Assembly (NCBI GenBank): GCA_036852015.1 | Contig: JAANDG010000200.1 | Span: forward strand, 62,001 to 126,000 | Length of the DNA: 64,000 bases | Direction of reading: 5' to 3' | Source: Pelodera strongyloides | Taxonomy: Eukaryota > Nematoda > Chromadorea > Rhabditida > Rhabditidae | In this document: positions 12,701 through 24,300 of the stretch, piece after piece | How positions within the stretch are numbered: position 1 is the stretch's first letter | How the letters are laid out: each line of letters begins with the position of its first letter | Notes under the pieces: generated by a model | Told to the model about the DNA's origin: nothing | What the model saw: only the letters and a program-made list of their open reading frames with translations | Databases searched by the model: none | Made by a program: the position numbers and the translations under genes

Positions 12701-13983
12701 TACAAAGAAAAAGTTTGTCTGAAAGTTTGTGCGTTACGCTCAAAGGGCGAATGCTCAATGACCCCCTCCAGCTCCAGTCGCAGAATCGAGACTCCATCCG
12801 ATAGGTAATAAATAAAATGTTTACGCGAGAGCTGCGAGCTGCAACGTTGAAAGTTTGTCCACTTACTCACGGATAGTACTTATAGCCAATGTGAGAGAGA
12901 AATAGTTAACGAAAACGGTATGTGTTGCAGCATGTAACGTATTACGGTATTTTGCAATTCATACATCATTGTTCGTATGAACAAGACTTGACATTCTTTC
13001 AGCAGGAGACCAGCTTCACTACATCACTGCCCTCCAGAATGTGTCCTCAATTAAGCTCACCTCCTCCTGAACCTCCAATAGACTATCCTCTGGATTCACC
13101 TGACATTCTACCAAGAAGACCACTAAAGTACAAATCGGAAACACATCTGGCTGATCATCATGACATGGTGGGCTCATTTCATAGATTCTTGAAGTAGCTA
13201 CCTAGCTTCACGCCTCTTCTATCGCAGTCTCCTTCTCTATTATATCCGTTAAAAAAGATAAAGAGTACCGGGTTGTATCAACCGAATCCGCAGAAACGGT
13301 GCACCGGGGTCCAGTGCATTTCTGAAGCCGGACATACTGGCATTTAAACTTCCCGGGGGTCAATTTTCTCGGAAGCCTATATCCGTTACTTCCTCGTTTT
13401 CTTGATAATTATTATAATTTTCAGCCCTTCGTCCAATCATACACACATGGGTACAGCTCTCAGCAGCACACTTCTAACCAACAACTTCATAAAGGCAGCA
13501 GTTTAGAAGGACAGAAATCCCAATCATCAGCTCCTAAGAAGACGAATAGAAAACTTCCAACGACACCCCAGCCGACGAGAAGGTAAGTACTCATCCAAGA
13601 ATCTAATGCCTAATTCGAAGCCTAAACATTGTGTATATTTAAGTCTAAGGAAGCCTCGAATCATAATCCTTTAATTAATTGTAAGTCTGTGTCTATGCAA
13701 GCCCAAACATCCTAACTATAAACAAGCCATAAAGGTACACGTCGAAGGAGCGGTCAACGCCTTACTATTCAAAATATTTTAATAAATAAACTGGTCGACA
13801 TAAATATTACATCGAGGGAACAAGCTATACAAATCCATATTTAGACTCCCATCAACCACCCACCAATCCTCAAGATCTTCGCGGTGCTTATACGGTAGCT
13901 CCCGGGATCAACCACCTCCCAACGACTTGCCATTGTATCCAACCTATTATACTAGGAATGGGATTAGAACATCCGAAGTTTGA
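9755..13983 (+). CDS. Globin with long Ser/Pro/Gln-rich C-terminal tail
   Basis: Heme-binding globin. Exons: 9755-9946, 10279-10362, 10771-10861, 11136-11273, 11539-11615, 11864-11989, 12184-12332, 12519-12669, 13003-13167, 13425-13582, 13845-13983 (TGA). All junctions keep phase, giving 489 residues from exon 9755. Counting from there, helix A is KRALRVTWKRLS (about 65-76). The CD1 Phe is near 108 (PALFYKSAF). The E helix has a distal-type His at 138 (RDHALIFVEYIGAIL, codon 11180-11182). The F8 proximal His is at 172 (QLHIKLYPLGF, codon 11547-11549), followed by the G helix (WQVLGESFAE) and the H helix (AWSLLALTFTDKM). Both heme-contact His residues are present, so heme binding is likely. 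Residues 237-489 form a disordered, Ser/Pro/Gln-rich tail with a proline motif RKLPTTPQP (432-441). Extended globins are known in nematodes, but I cannot name the orthologue. The start is upstream and unresolved. The neighbouring gene is tail to tail. Confidence 0.85.
9998..10129. repeat. Inverted-repeat MITE, CAAGGGAAGCTTGAACC family
   Basis: Starts CAAGGGAAGCTTGAACCATG and ends with the exact complement CATGGTTCAAGCTTCCCTTG. The inverted arms are about 27 bases and the interior is unrelated. A degenerate relative with GAGGCCGTGAACCAC and TAGAAGCTTGAGCC is near 19765-19895. Confidence 0.85.
10451..10617. repeat. MITE of the TGGGGTTTG/CAAACCCCA group
   Basis: Left end tatggggtttgaagtata, right end catacttgcaacccccat. 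It shares 'accgta' and 'attctcgtgtaattcc' internal blocks with the elements at 29723-29822 and 62512-62778, and holds a short TA-dinucleotide run. Confidence 0.7.
10626..10725. repeat. Dispersed intronic repeat, copy 1
   Basis: The text 'agtgcgttcctttattcaa' followed by 'gcagaggtcctgagcagagtaggcga' recurs at 38089-38184 and, more degraded, at 38813-38895. All copies are intronic and in the same orientation. No coding content or terminal structure was found. Confidence 0.7.
11397..11470. repeat. GA microsatellite
   Basis: Interrupted (GA)n tract in the globin intron before exon 11539. It is one of more than a dozen GA/CT tracts in the window. Confidence 0.9.
13256..13352. repeat. Dispersed repeat shared with 30594-30690
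   Basis: The blocks 'taccgggttgtatcaaccgaatccgcag' and 'catttctgaagcc' are repeated almost identically at 30594-30690. Both copies start near 'aaaagataaag' and end at 'tttaaa'. The first is in the last part of the globin gene, the second is intergenic. Confidence 0.75.
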
Positions 13984-15333
13984 TTGTTGTGCAATTGTTA
14001 TTATTTTCTGAGAGACTAGACAACTACTGTAATAACAAAGCCTTACATTAGACTCCTTCATCATAATAGGGAGACATAGCTGGCACACCTCCGGGCTCAT
14101 TGCTTCCAGCTGGGCGTACGTGGTATGGGTAAACTCTGTCCTACCACTGGCCATACTTTACGCCGCTCTATGGACCAAAACTAGATGAGGGTGTGGCGGC
14201 TCACCTCCGTGCTCAGTGCAGTGTATGTCCTATCTTCTTTAGTGTGCATACTGCATACAGCATACTTTACTAATTTAATGAGACGCTTGTCTGCTGTAGT
14301 CTAACAGAGTCTTCTCCGCTTCTCTTTTATCCCTTACCATCTACGGCTAGTCAAATAATGTGCTTTTATCTCTCTTCTCTGCATATTATGTTATTTTCAT
14401 AGTTTTTTGTTTTGTTTTAAATCTGCTTAATTTACGGGATTCTTTATCAAGTGCCTCTCTATTTTTCATGTCCATATCGCACTAGTTTTCAATAAAACAA
14501 TTTTGAAAATTATATGATGTACAGAATTCAGAACATCTCAAGAAATCAATGCAATTTATACTATGAATAAGCAGGAGTAACAGTAGAACTTTCACATAAG
14601 ACGACAACTTAATAAAGGTGTATAACATCCGGTTTATGAAACACATTCCCAGATGTTGTATGCAGAAGCAACTAATTAAAAAAAAAGTAATTTGCATACA
14701 CTGTCTCTCCCATACGCGTTTCAAAAAACGAATGTTATGCGGATTAAAAGCGTGAAAACTTGTAACATACAATATCCTAGACAAATTAGGACCACTTACA
14801 GAGCAGAATTACTTTTTCAATAATTACTCGTTAAAAACTACAAACTGAAGCCTAGGCGAAAACACATGCTTGAAATATTAACAAGTACCCAAAACACAAA
14901 AATAAACCGGCTCAAACCCATATTTGAAATAACAAAAAACGTTAACAATATGGACCTAATGGCGAGCTAGAGATCATTTATAAACAACAACTGATAAAAA
15001 GAACCATTAAACTGTGAAAAAGGGGCTGCTATAAAAGCCCCATATCTTTGAAAACCTCACAAAGCAAATAGAACTACCAACTACCAAGATGATCAACTAA
15101 CAGTTACAGTCTTTAACATAAATATGCCCACAATAAGTTACAAAACTACAACCTAATTTTTTTCTCAGTCCCTAGTCTCAAAGTCTCAAACCATTAACTT
15201 ATGCTTAAATTACATTACAACCTAGAAGCGTAACAAATTCAAAACTACAATCTTGGTTAAGGTGTAAAAGTTCATAGACTACAAAGTACAATGATCCGTC
15301 AAGTACAAGCTCCAAACCAAACTACAATCTGAT
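13984..15333. other. Convergent intergenic region
   Basis: Lies between the globin stop and the stop of the minus-strand gene. It must hold both 3' untranslated regions. AATAAA occurs on the plus strand at about 14493 and could serve the globin transcript. A degenerate element of the TTAA group (ATAACATCCGG against CGAATGTTATGCGG) lies at 14611-14748. I see no further gene. Confidence 0.6.
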
Positions 15334-18300
15334 TCACTCCTCGTCTTCATCGTCCCATTCGTCGGCCAGATCGTCCAAGATATCAAAGAGCTTATCAATC
15401 TTCTCGTCTGACAGACAACCGCCACAGAAGCCAGTCTCACCCGGATGGGCACAACCTGAAACTAACATTCATTTAGGGGAACCGGATTGGATGCAAAGGT
15501 TAGTATATATGTGAGTACTGTATTCAAGGGTTATTCAGTGTTCACGCAGAGATCCCGCACAAATGTCATGTTTGTGAACTCGGGAAAGATGATACACGTC
15601 AAGGTAGATTTACTGAGGGATATAACCCCACCTGTGGGTACTGTGGAAGAGTGGAAGTCAACGTCACGAAACAGACACCATAGTCCGAACTTACGGTCAT
15701 AATACATAATAAAAAGGACATAATTAACTATAACGAACCAGTCGTCTTCGGAGCGGCCACAATTGTAGATTTCGGAGTCGACTGCACGCCGACTAAACGA
15801 AAAAGCATGTTGTGTGACAGTCACGCGTAACGTTGATAAACAAACTGACAAGGCTTATATGATAATCCAGATAGATGCTACGTCTGTCACTACAACAGAA
15901 CACCTCATTGTAACAGTGAACAACGATTCTCCATTCTTTCCATCCATTATAATTACCTACCGGTCAAACTCAAAGTCTAGTGTTGTCCGCAATTATACAA
16001 CTCATTAATTACCCAGACATACTCACATGTACTTTGTAGCTTGCTCTTCTGTATCGCTTGCAGAGCGCTGGCTGCAATCTGTTCGGGCGTCGGCGGAGTG
16101 GCAGTGTTGTTGGTGGGCGGAGCGGGCGGACGAAGAGGCGTGGTTTGGTTCTGATTGTTCAGGGCCAAGGTTGGGCCAGTAGTCGCCGGTGATTTAGCGA
16201 AGGACTGGCTCTGTTGCCCAGCCATAAACGTAGAAGAGGAAGCAGAGGGCATCGACACGTTTGGAGACGGGCGACCGGCAGTCAGACCTTAACAAACGGC
16301 AGTAAAAAATTACACCATTTAGAACTAACAACCCTATGCCCGATCGCTAATTCATAACAGTTCAAGTAGTAGCACATACAAACCGAATGCTGAGGCTGGA
16401 AATGAACACAAAATTACAATTAAAAACGCAACTTGGGGGCCCTTGTTCAATTTGCAAGTTAGTCAACTCCAAAGTTACATGTTATATTGTTATACATACA
16501 TACGCGCACAGAATCAGTCAGCAAAGTTGTTCGAAAATGTTACATACACTATACTATATTAGAAAACACTAAACCATACCTGAGAACATTGGATGTTGTT
16601 GTTGAGTCTGCATTAACAATGGATTTGTTAGTGGTGAAGCGGATGTGGCAGCGCTTGCGCCGCTCGACCAAAATGCGGCGGGGTTCTGCTTCGCCAACGC
16701 TAGCTGTTGTTGTGGGGCTGAAACGAAAAACAATGAAGGATGAAGGCCAATGTGGTGGATAAAGTCCAAGATTCAAATACAAAGGTAGGCTAAATAGCTA
16801 AACACGCCATCCTCAGTGATAATGATCGGTGGTACAAAAACTAACAACTTAATCACTGGACCGAGATACTGTATATGAATGACAATGGACGTGATAAAAG
16901 ATCATAGAATTAAGGGTAAGAAGTGACGAAATTGATTAATTGATATAGAAACTTGCGGTAGCATCCGCAAATAAAAAGAAAAGTAAGATAATTGAAAATG
17001 TATGATAACAGCAGAGCGATACAAGTAATTAGAAATGCATTAAGACCTTTAAAGAAACAGTACTCTAAATGAAAGATAGTATAGAGTAAAGGTAACCTAG
17101 TACCCAGTTGGATGAGTGACCGGTAACCCGTTTCGAACATAAAAAGAGTCCAAAGCCATAGAATTTCTGATAATTAAAATGCAAATAAGAAGTAGGTGTT
17201 AGTTAAACGAGCTTACTCAACAATCCAAATCCAGCAAGTTGTTGTTGTTGTTGCTGTTGCACTGGGAAAGAGGACATTTGACCTAAAATATTGGTGGTCA
17301 TTTTTACAACACTGATCGTTATATTTTATAAAACTGACGAAAAATATACGGAGTAATAAAACGACTGATTATTGATTATAACCATCACAGGCTGACACTT
17401 GACACTATAAAACAATAAACTGTAAATTAGCAAATAGTAAATCAAATCTCACCACTTAGTGTAGCTGTAGCACCCGCACTGTTAAACGGCACTTGAGGAC
17501 GGGGTTGGAAAACGTCTAAAAAAAATTGAGCGTGTCAAGTGCCAAAAAATAATGTCATTCTCTTAGAATTTAATTCTAGTCAGTATACAATATCACCGGG
17601 GCATCATACTGACGATGACCCCTCCCCGGTGGCTAAATCCTCGTCTATGACTTAGGGGTCGAAACGAGGTGACCCTCCCATATTTTGCATTCCTATTTAT
17701 CGTATTCCTAATATTTTCAGATGTTATCTAATTTAATTTAATTTAATTTAGTTATATTTTATACATAGAATCGTGTAACTCCTCTCATTTCGTTGTAAGT
17801 GAAAATACAGTAAGGTAAGACAAACAACACTTGTGTCATACGAAGCCTCAAATATCGCTTGTCATAACAAGCATAGTACTGTTCTATGTAGGTCCGGAAT
17901 TTGAAATACCCTAGTTGGCTAAGAAAATATGTCCGGATGTAAAAAAACAGTGCAATTTCTTACTCTGCTGTGGAGAAGCGGACGCAATCCCAATTCCACC
18001 ATTTTGGACACCCGTAAACTTCGATTCAAGTGCAATTAAGCGAGCACTGTTATGAACCTAAATGATAAAGGTGTGAATAATTCTCCTTCGTAGGATACAC
18101 TTCGTAGGATCCAAATTCTATACGATTTCTTAGGTTCTTTCTGTTAATTGACATTGTTATCAAACATTGTTTTGCTTTCATTTTAGCTATGACATTATAT
18201 CATGTGTTTATGCTGTAATGTTTGTCTTTCGCCGACGTAGATTCTATATGTGAACCGGAACTCGTACCATGTGTTGCGTAATATCGCCATCAATCAGCTG

Positions 18301-21300
18301 CATATTTCCATAGCATATGATTTTAGGCCCCGCCTACTTCGATTAGTTCTTAAACCACATTTGAGTTTGATAAGGCGGTTTTACTACGATTCCATTCAGC
18401 GATGATTTCTCCTTTCGTTTGATTCTTCTTTTCGACTGTTTAGTAAAGATGATTCTTATGCCTTTACTATTTCTTCAAAAAAGGCGTTAAAGCGAAATGC
18501 CAGCTCCTTTGGAAAATTTGCATATGATAAGCAAATCCTATGTATCCTATGCTAATTTTGTACGATTGCCGTGGACGATCGTACAAAATTAGCATAGGAT
18601 ACATAGGATTTGCTTATCATATGCAAATTTTCCAAAGGAGCTGGCATTTCGCTTTAAATTTAAAAAAAATGTAAATAAATGACCATGACCAACAGGAAAA
18701 GAATACTTACATGGTTGGCTACAATCAAGACGCACAATCAAGACGCAAAGGCATAACCACCATCGAAATTAAAGCAAAATATCGGTCGGTGTTTAAACGC
18801 ATCGTGGGCAAACGACTACTTACGTATTTTTGTGCTAATTTGCACGAATTTAGCTCGATTTTTTTATTCTAATTTATGCTCATTTGCATGGGCTGCATAA
18901 GAATGCTGGTCTACTCGATGTGTTTCAAAAACCGACCGGTATTTCGCTTTAAGAATATAGCACATTGATAAGAATAAAACTCCACTATTTGATTTGATAT
19001 AAAATATAAAATAAAGGGATAAGCTAACCGGCGACGTAGTCTGTTGATGAACAGTTCGCGGTGGAGATAGGCTAAAATTAAATATTACGATTACGACACA
19101 ATAATGAGTCAAATTCTCAACGATAAACTTTCCAGCAATTAAGACAATAGTATGGTATGGCACAGCTGTGATTTAAAAGAAATGGATAAAAAAACTGAAA
19201 CTTAATACTAATCAAAGTCGTCAGATATAGAGGAAAAATTCTAGTAAGTCAAAATTAGGAACGAATACATACTATGAATAGAATAGATAGATGAGATCAA
19301 TCAGTATATTCGTTAGTTACCATGCATGCTACCATTATTAATAATGCTAATGCTACAATCATCAATTTACCTTTCTTGGAGCGACTTCACGTACGATTTC
19401 GACTCTTCGTTCGCCTAAAATAAAATAAAAAAATCTACTAGATAAACAAATACATTCACAAGATTGGGATATACAACCAAAACAACATCTTGATGACTTA
19501 GCAAATATTAAAAAAAAATCGAATTCAGAAAACTCACAGTTTCCATCTTTTTCAAATTTTCCGCACATTCAATCTTCAACTTTGATTGCAATTGTTCCAG
19601 CATGTGCAAATATGACATGTGGACATCGTGCTCGATTCGTTGCGACTAAATGTTTCAGAGAATAAATAATAGCGTATCGACTCGACTACCAGTTTTGTTG
19701 TCATTCCTATCGGGCCATCTACTTATGTCGGAAAAAAAAAGAGAATTAGGGACAACTTTCGCACCATGAGGCCGTGAACCACAACAACTCAACAACTCTC
19801 AACAACGTTTGTTTATAGATCTGTTTCGAAAAATAACTAATATACTCAAGAAAGCTATGCAACTAATGCCGTAACCTATGAGGTAGAAGCTTGAGCCATT
19901 AATACAGTATTTAACTGCTGTTTCGGAAACTCGAAACTGCCCAAAAATAATTCAGCGCGGGCTTCCTTAACAAAGGGGGAAACCACGGTACGGTACGATA
20001 AAAAACGTAAAACTATTGTGTTTTCATGTACACTCAACGTCTCTACTGGAAACTAGAAAGAGCTGTTGTTGGTTTGTTTCTCAGTTACGCGTTTCCGAAA
20101 CAGCAGTTAAATACTCTATAATGCCACAACGTCGCAACTCGCAACAGTATCACACAAGCATCTACTACAAACCAACATAACCCAACCTAGTTAGTTCCTT
20201 ACACGAAACAAGAAAGACAGACGTACCGGTATTTGGCTAACACTCAATCCAATAGCGGAAGAAGCCGCGGGAGAAAACGTAACAGATGAATTGTTCGCCG
20301 GTCGACGTGGCACAGGTGAAACGCCAAACGGCGGCTGAACATAAAATAAGTTAGAGATGATAAGTAAACGCAAATTGTGACCAAACCGAAAATATTACAA
20401 CAAAACTAAAGCACAGATCTACAACTCTCTAGTTCGAGGAGTCGACCGCTAGCGTGAAATTAACAGTAAAAAAGCTTTCAACGGTATGATAAGCTAATTT
20501 CGAGTAAGAAAAGTTTTGTATAAAACACAACCACAGCGGGTTACACAACCTTACCACCTAGGACCACGACAGCAATGCCGCCTTACTAGTAAAAACCGAT
20601 CACATCAAAGAAAATAATAATTTAAAATAGAAACAAAAAGCTCGGAATAAAACTGTACTTAATGACAATCACCGGAATTTCATTCAAAGCGTCACGGTCA
20701 GGATATGACTAATTGTAAGATACTGCATTAAAAGGAAAGAGGGAAGGAATGAAGGAAACAAAACAAAACAATGTAGAACTGACTTGTGGTGTCGCAGTCG
20801 GTGTTCTATCTTCCAATCCCTCTTGTGCACTCACAAATGACATCGATGTGTTATGCGATTGAACTGACTAAAATTGAACATTCTGAATATTTAAAGAAGT
20901 GCTTCAGGGTCTGGATCAAATAGTTGCCGACGAAATATGCAAAATAGCTAATTAACAAGCCACAAACTCCAAAAAGTATGCAATTACATATTCTAGGTCG
21001 TAGTCGAGCACTTGTACTCTACAGTTAACCCTCAGTTACGTAATTTTTCAGATAAAAATCAGGCTATAATTTCCATGCGTAATTTCGGAGATGGTCGCTT
21101 AGTTGAGAGTCGAACCGTAAATTACCACTGATACGTTTCACCCAAATCTATATATTTGCATTTGCCTCCGGAGATGATCAAAGCTAATCCGGAGATGGTT
21201 GATGCGTAATTTTACGCATAGATTTATAGCCTGATAAAAATATAAACTATGCGAAAATATCACAGATTTCGACAAAAAAACTGCCAAAATGGTTTCGTTT

Positions 21301-24300
21301 AAAAAGACGTACGTAGGGTATACGTATACATCGATATACCGACAAAAAACTGTCAAAAACGGAAAAGATAGTAAAGTATGCGTAATACACTAACTTGAAA
21401 AGAATCATCCAGGACGCTAGAGTTCATGGTCGTCGATGCATTGATTCCCATTGAAGTACCGCATGAAATACTAAAAATAGTAGAAATTAGAAATGCACAT
21501 TGGACATTCTACACGAGATCCTAACTTCTAAAGGACATGGGTGGGTTCATACATTCTTTTCTTCAGTAAATAATCTACCTAACAAAAAAAAAACAGTTAC
21601 ACAATAAACCTGAAAACACGGAAAACGCAAATAGTATCCACTGCCGACAAACATGCATTTCAATTTACTATCGATGCGTGAAGCTTTTTTCTATTCAATT
21701 TCAAGGGCAGTTTTCTTGAATCCAATTTTCTTGAGACAATAGACAATATGAAAAGCATAGTAAATACTTTTTTATTTTTTGAAATCAAGTTAAAAAAAAA
21801 AGAAATCAAGTTCAGTCTGTTCAGTCTACAGTATTCTGTTAGATGTTCAGAGTATTAAATAAACGTAATGAAACATACCGTCTTCTAGCCGGAGTGAAAA
21901 ATTCCGCTGAAGTGTTAGGCGAGGCAATCTAAACCGAACAAGTAATATATTTGACATAATCACAATTAATAAACGATCCTATTCATTCCACACAACACGG
22001 AACACGAAACCGAGTCACCAATAATCGCCGCAAATAATACGACTGACAAACAAAGCAAGGTCAATATAGCTATTTTAGTCAAAAACCCACACAACCAAAA
22101 CCAACATAAAAGAAAGTGGTCACCTTCACTCCATTTTTAATTGGTGATGGTTTAATCAAAACAGGTGCAACTGATTGCGGTTCCACATTTGGCTTCTGTT
22201 TCTTCTGGTGTCCGTTTTCCAGGAGAGCAATTTCTGCCTGTAATGTAATATTGAAAAGAACAATTAAACCAAAACTCTAATTCGCGACGTAAGACGTATT
22301 CATATATTCATAATCTATACCTATACCGGTAAGAGAAAAGAGAGAAACTGAAGTGATAGAGCCAGTGAAAGACTTTACTTACAAAGACAAGAAAACTAAC
22401 CGTGCTAACATACGGAGAAGCTAATCAAGGGAACAAACGGAGTATTTTTTTTATTAAAAGTGACAAACCTTCAAAGTAGCAATGGGCCCGTTTTCCAGTT
22501 GTTTCTTCTCTTCATGTCCACAACTCTTTGCAGATTGTTCATATGCCTAAAGATGTTACTTGACTCAAATTAAGGTACAGTGATAAAATCTTAGGCTTTT
22601 AGACTTCAAAAAAAGTCACGAACACTTAAAAAAACAAAAACCAATGGTTGTACAAGGCATCGTTTCCATTCCATACCTGGGAGACGGAACAATCACGCGA
22701 ATTGTCAATTGTATAAAAAAAAAACATTAAACTTTTTTTAGTCCTGTAGCTGAAGGACACTAATACCTTTTCATCAAGCTGTATTGTGCTTTTATCCATG
22801 TGATTTTGCAGGCAAGGCAACACGTCTAAGTAAACCACGGAGAAAAACACGTAAAGACGTACGCGTAGGAAGCGACAATATGTAGTGTGTGCCAATTATT
22901 TCATCACATCCATTACCCATGTAATCTTATTTAAAAGAAAAACGCACAAATAATAGAGCTTTCTTAGCCGGCAGACTTGTGAATCCTTCCAAACGGCTAA
23001 TGGCGTACTGGAATTCTCCCCGAGACGTGGCAGCACGAGATAGATAGATAGAAACCTGAACAGGAACATATTAATAATCAATCAAAAATTCCGAGTCTTC
23101 GCGCAAGGCGCAAGGTGTCGAAATTTCACTAGTTATTACTATAAGACACGACAATTGGCAATGAAACGGTCAAATCACCAAAATCGGAATATTCTAGGAG
23201 ACAGGAAAAGAGAAATCGATATCGAGAGAGGAAGATAGAAAGAGAACATCTGAAGCCCACTTACCTCCTCATGCATCTTCTCTTCCTCCTCAACATCCGG
23301 CTCCAGCTCATTCAGAGGGAACAAATGAAAAGCTCCCCTGCCTGTCGGCATGTCAACACTAAATAACATCATTTAGCGTTTCAAAGCAACCAAGGATCAA
23401 TTTTGGCCAATGATATTATAATGATCAGCAACAATATTGATCAAACCACCCAACTAACTACACTTATTTTCTTATATAACAAAATCAAAATCCACTACCA
23501 AAGCATCAACGATGAACAGTATAAAGTACTCTAGAGTACAAGAGCAGCCACAACAAAAAACGAAACCAACCCCATAAGTAGATCGTAGAGGCGATTCGCA
23601 TACATCGTAGCCCAGTGTTCATATTCGGGCACAGAAGAGGACAAGAATTTGAAGACCCTAAAAAGTAAAATACAGAGTATTCTTTTCGTTTCCTTTCGTA
23701 ACTAAACACTATTTACATTATTCATTATTGCTCAAAAAAGAGCCGGTTACGCAAATACCACGAATCTCCGAAAAATCAAAATATTGCCCCAAAGACTAAT
23801 GTTTCTCCGTCCCCATAATTTTTGCTAATAACTGCCTCTCCCAATAACTTTGACGAAATGAGACAGATGCGACACAGCGACACACAAACATCACGAAAAA
23901 ATATTCAGCGATAAACGAGCGAATATTTGTCTTACGAGGTAGAGAATGACACTAAACACGGAAGGAAGGCGAAGGAAGGACCATGTTCCATGTTTCTTCG
24001 TTATACTAGCTCAAAGCTCAAATAAAGAAAAATAACGATAATGTCAAAACCAACGTATAAGTGAGGCGTCTTCCTTGTGGCGGTCTCTTTAAACGGCAAA
24101 CATCCAATACACAATTCACTTTGGCTTCAGTCGCAATATCAATAGCGGTCCTAAAATGAGTAATGAGTACGTAAAATACTTTCTATGTCTGTGAGACAGT
24201 GGCACCCTACACGTTCAGCTAAACAGTGAAAGAGACTTATATAAGTAAATTATATATTTAACAATGGCTCCTGGCAATATCAATTGTAGCCCTAGCTCAA

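Noticed and set aside
12400..12804. Plus-strand frame of 134 codons read as one gene
   Set aside because: Only 12519-12669 is an exon (globin tail). The flanks are intron sequence with splice signals on both sides.
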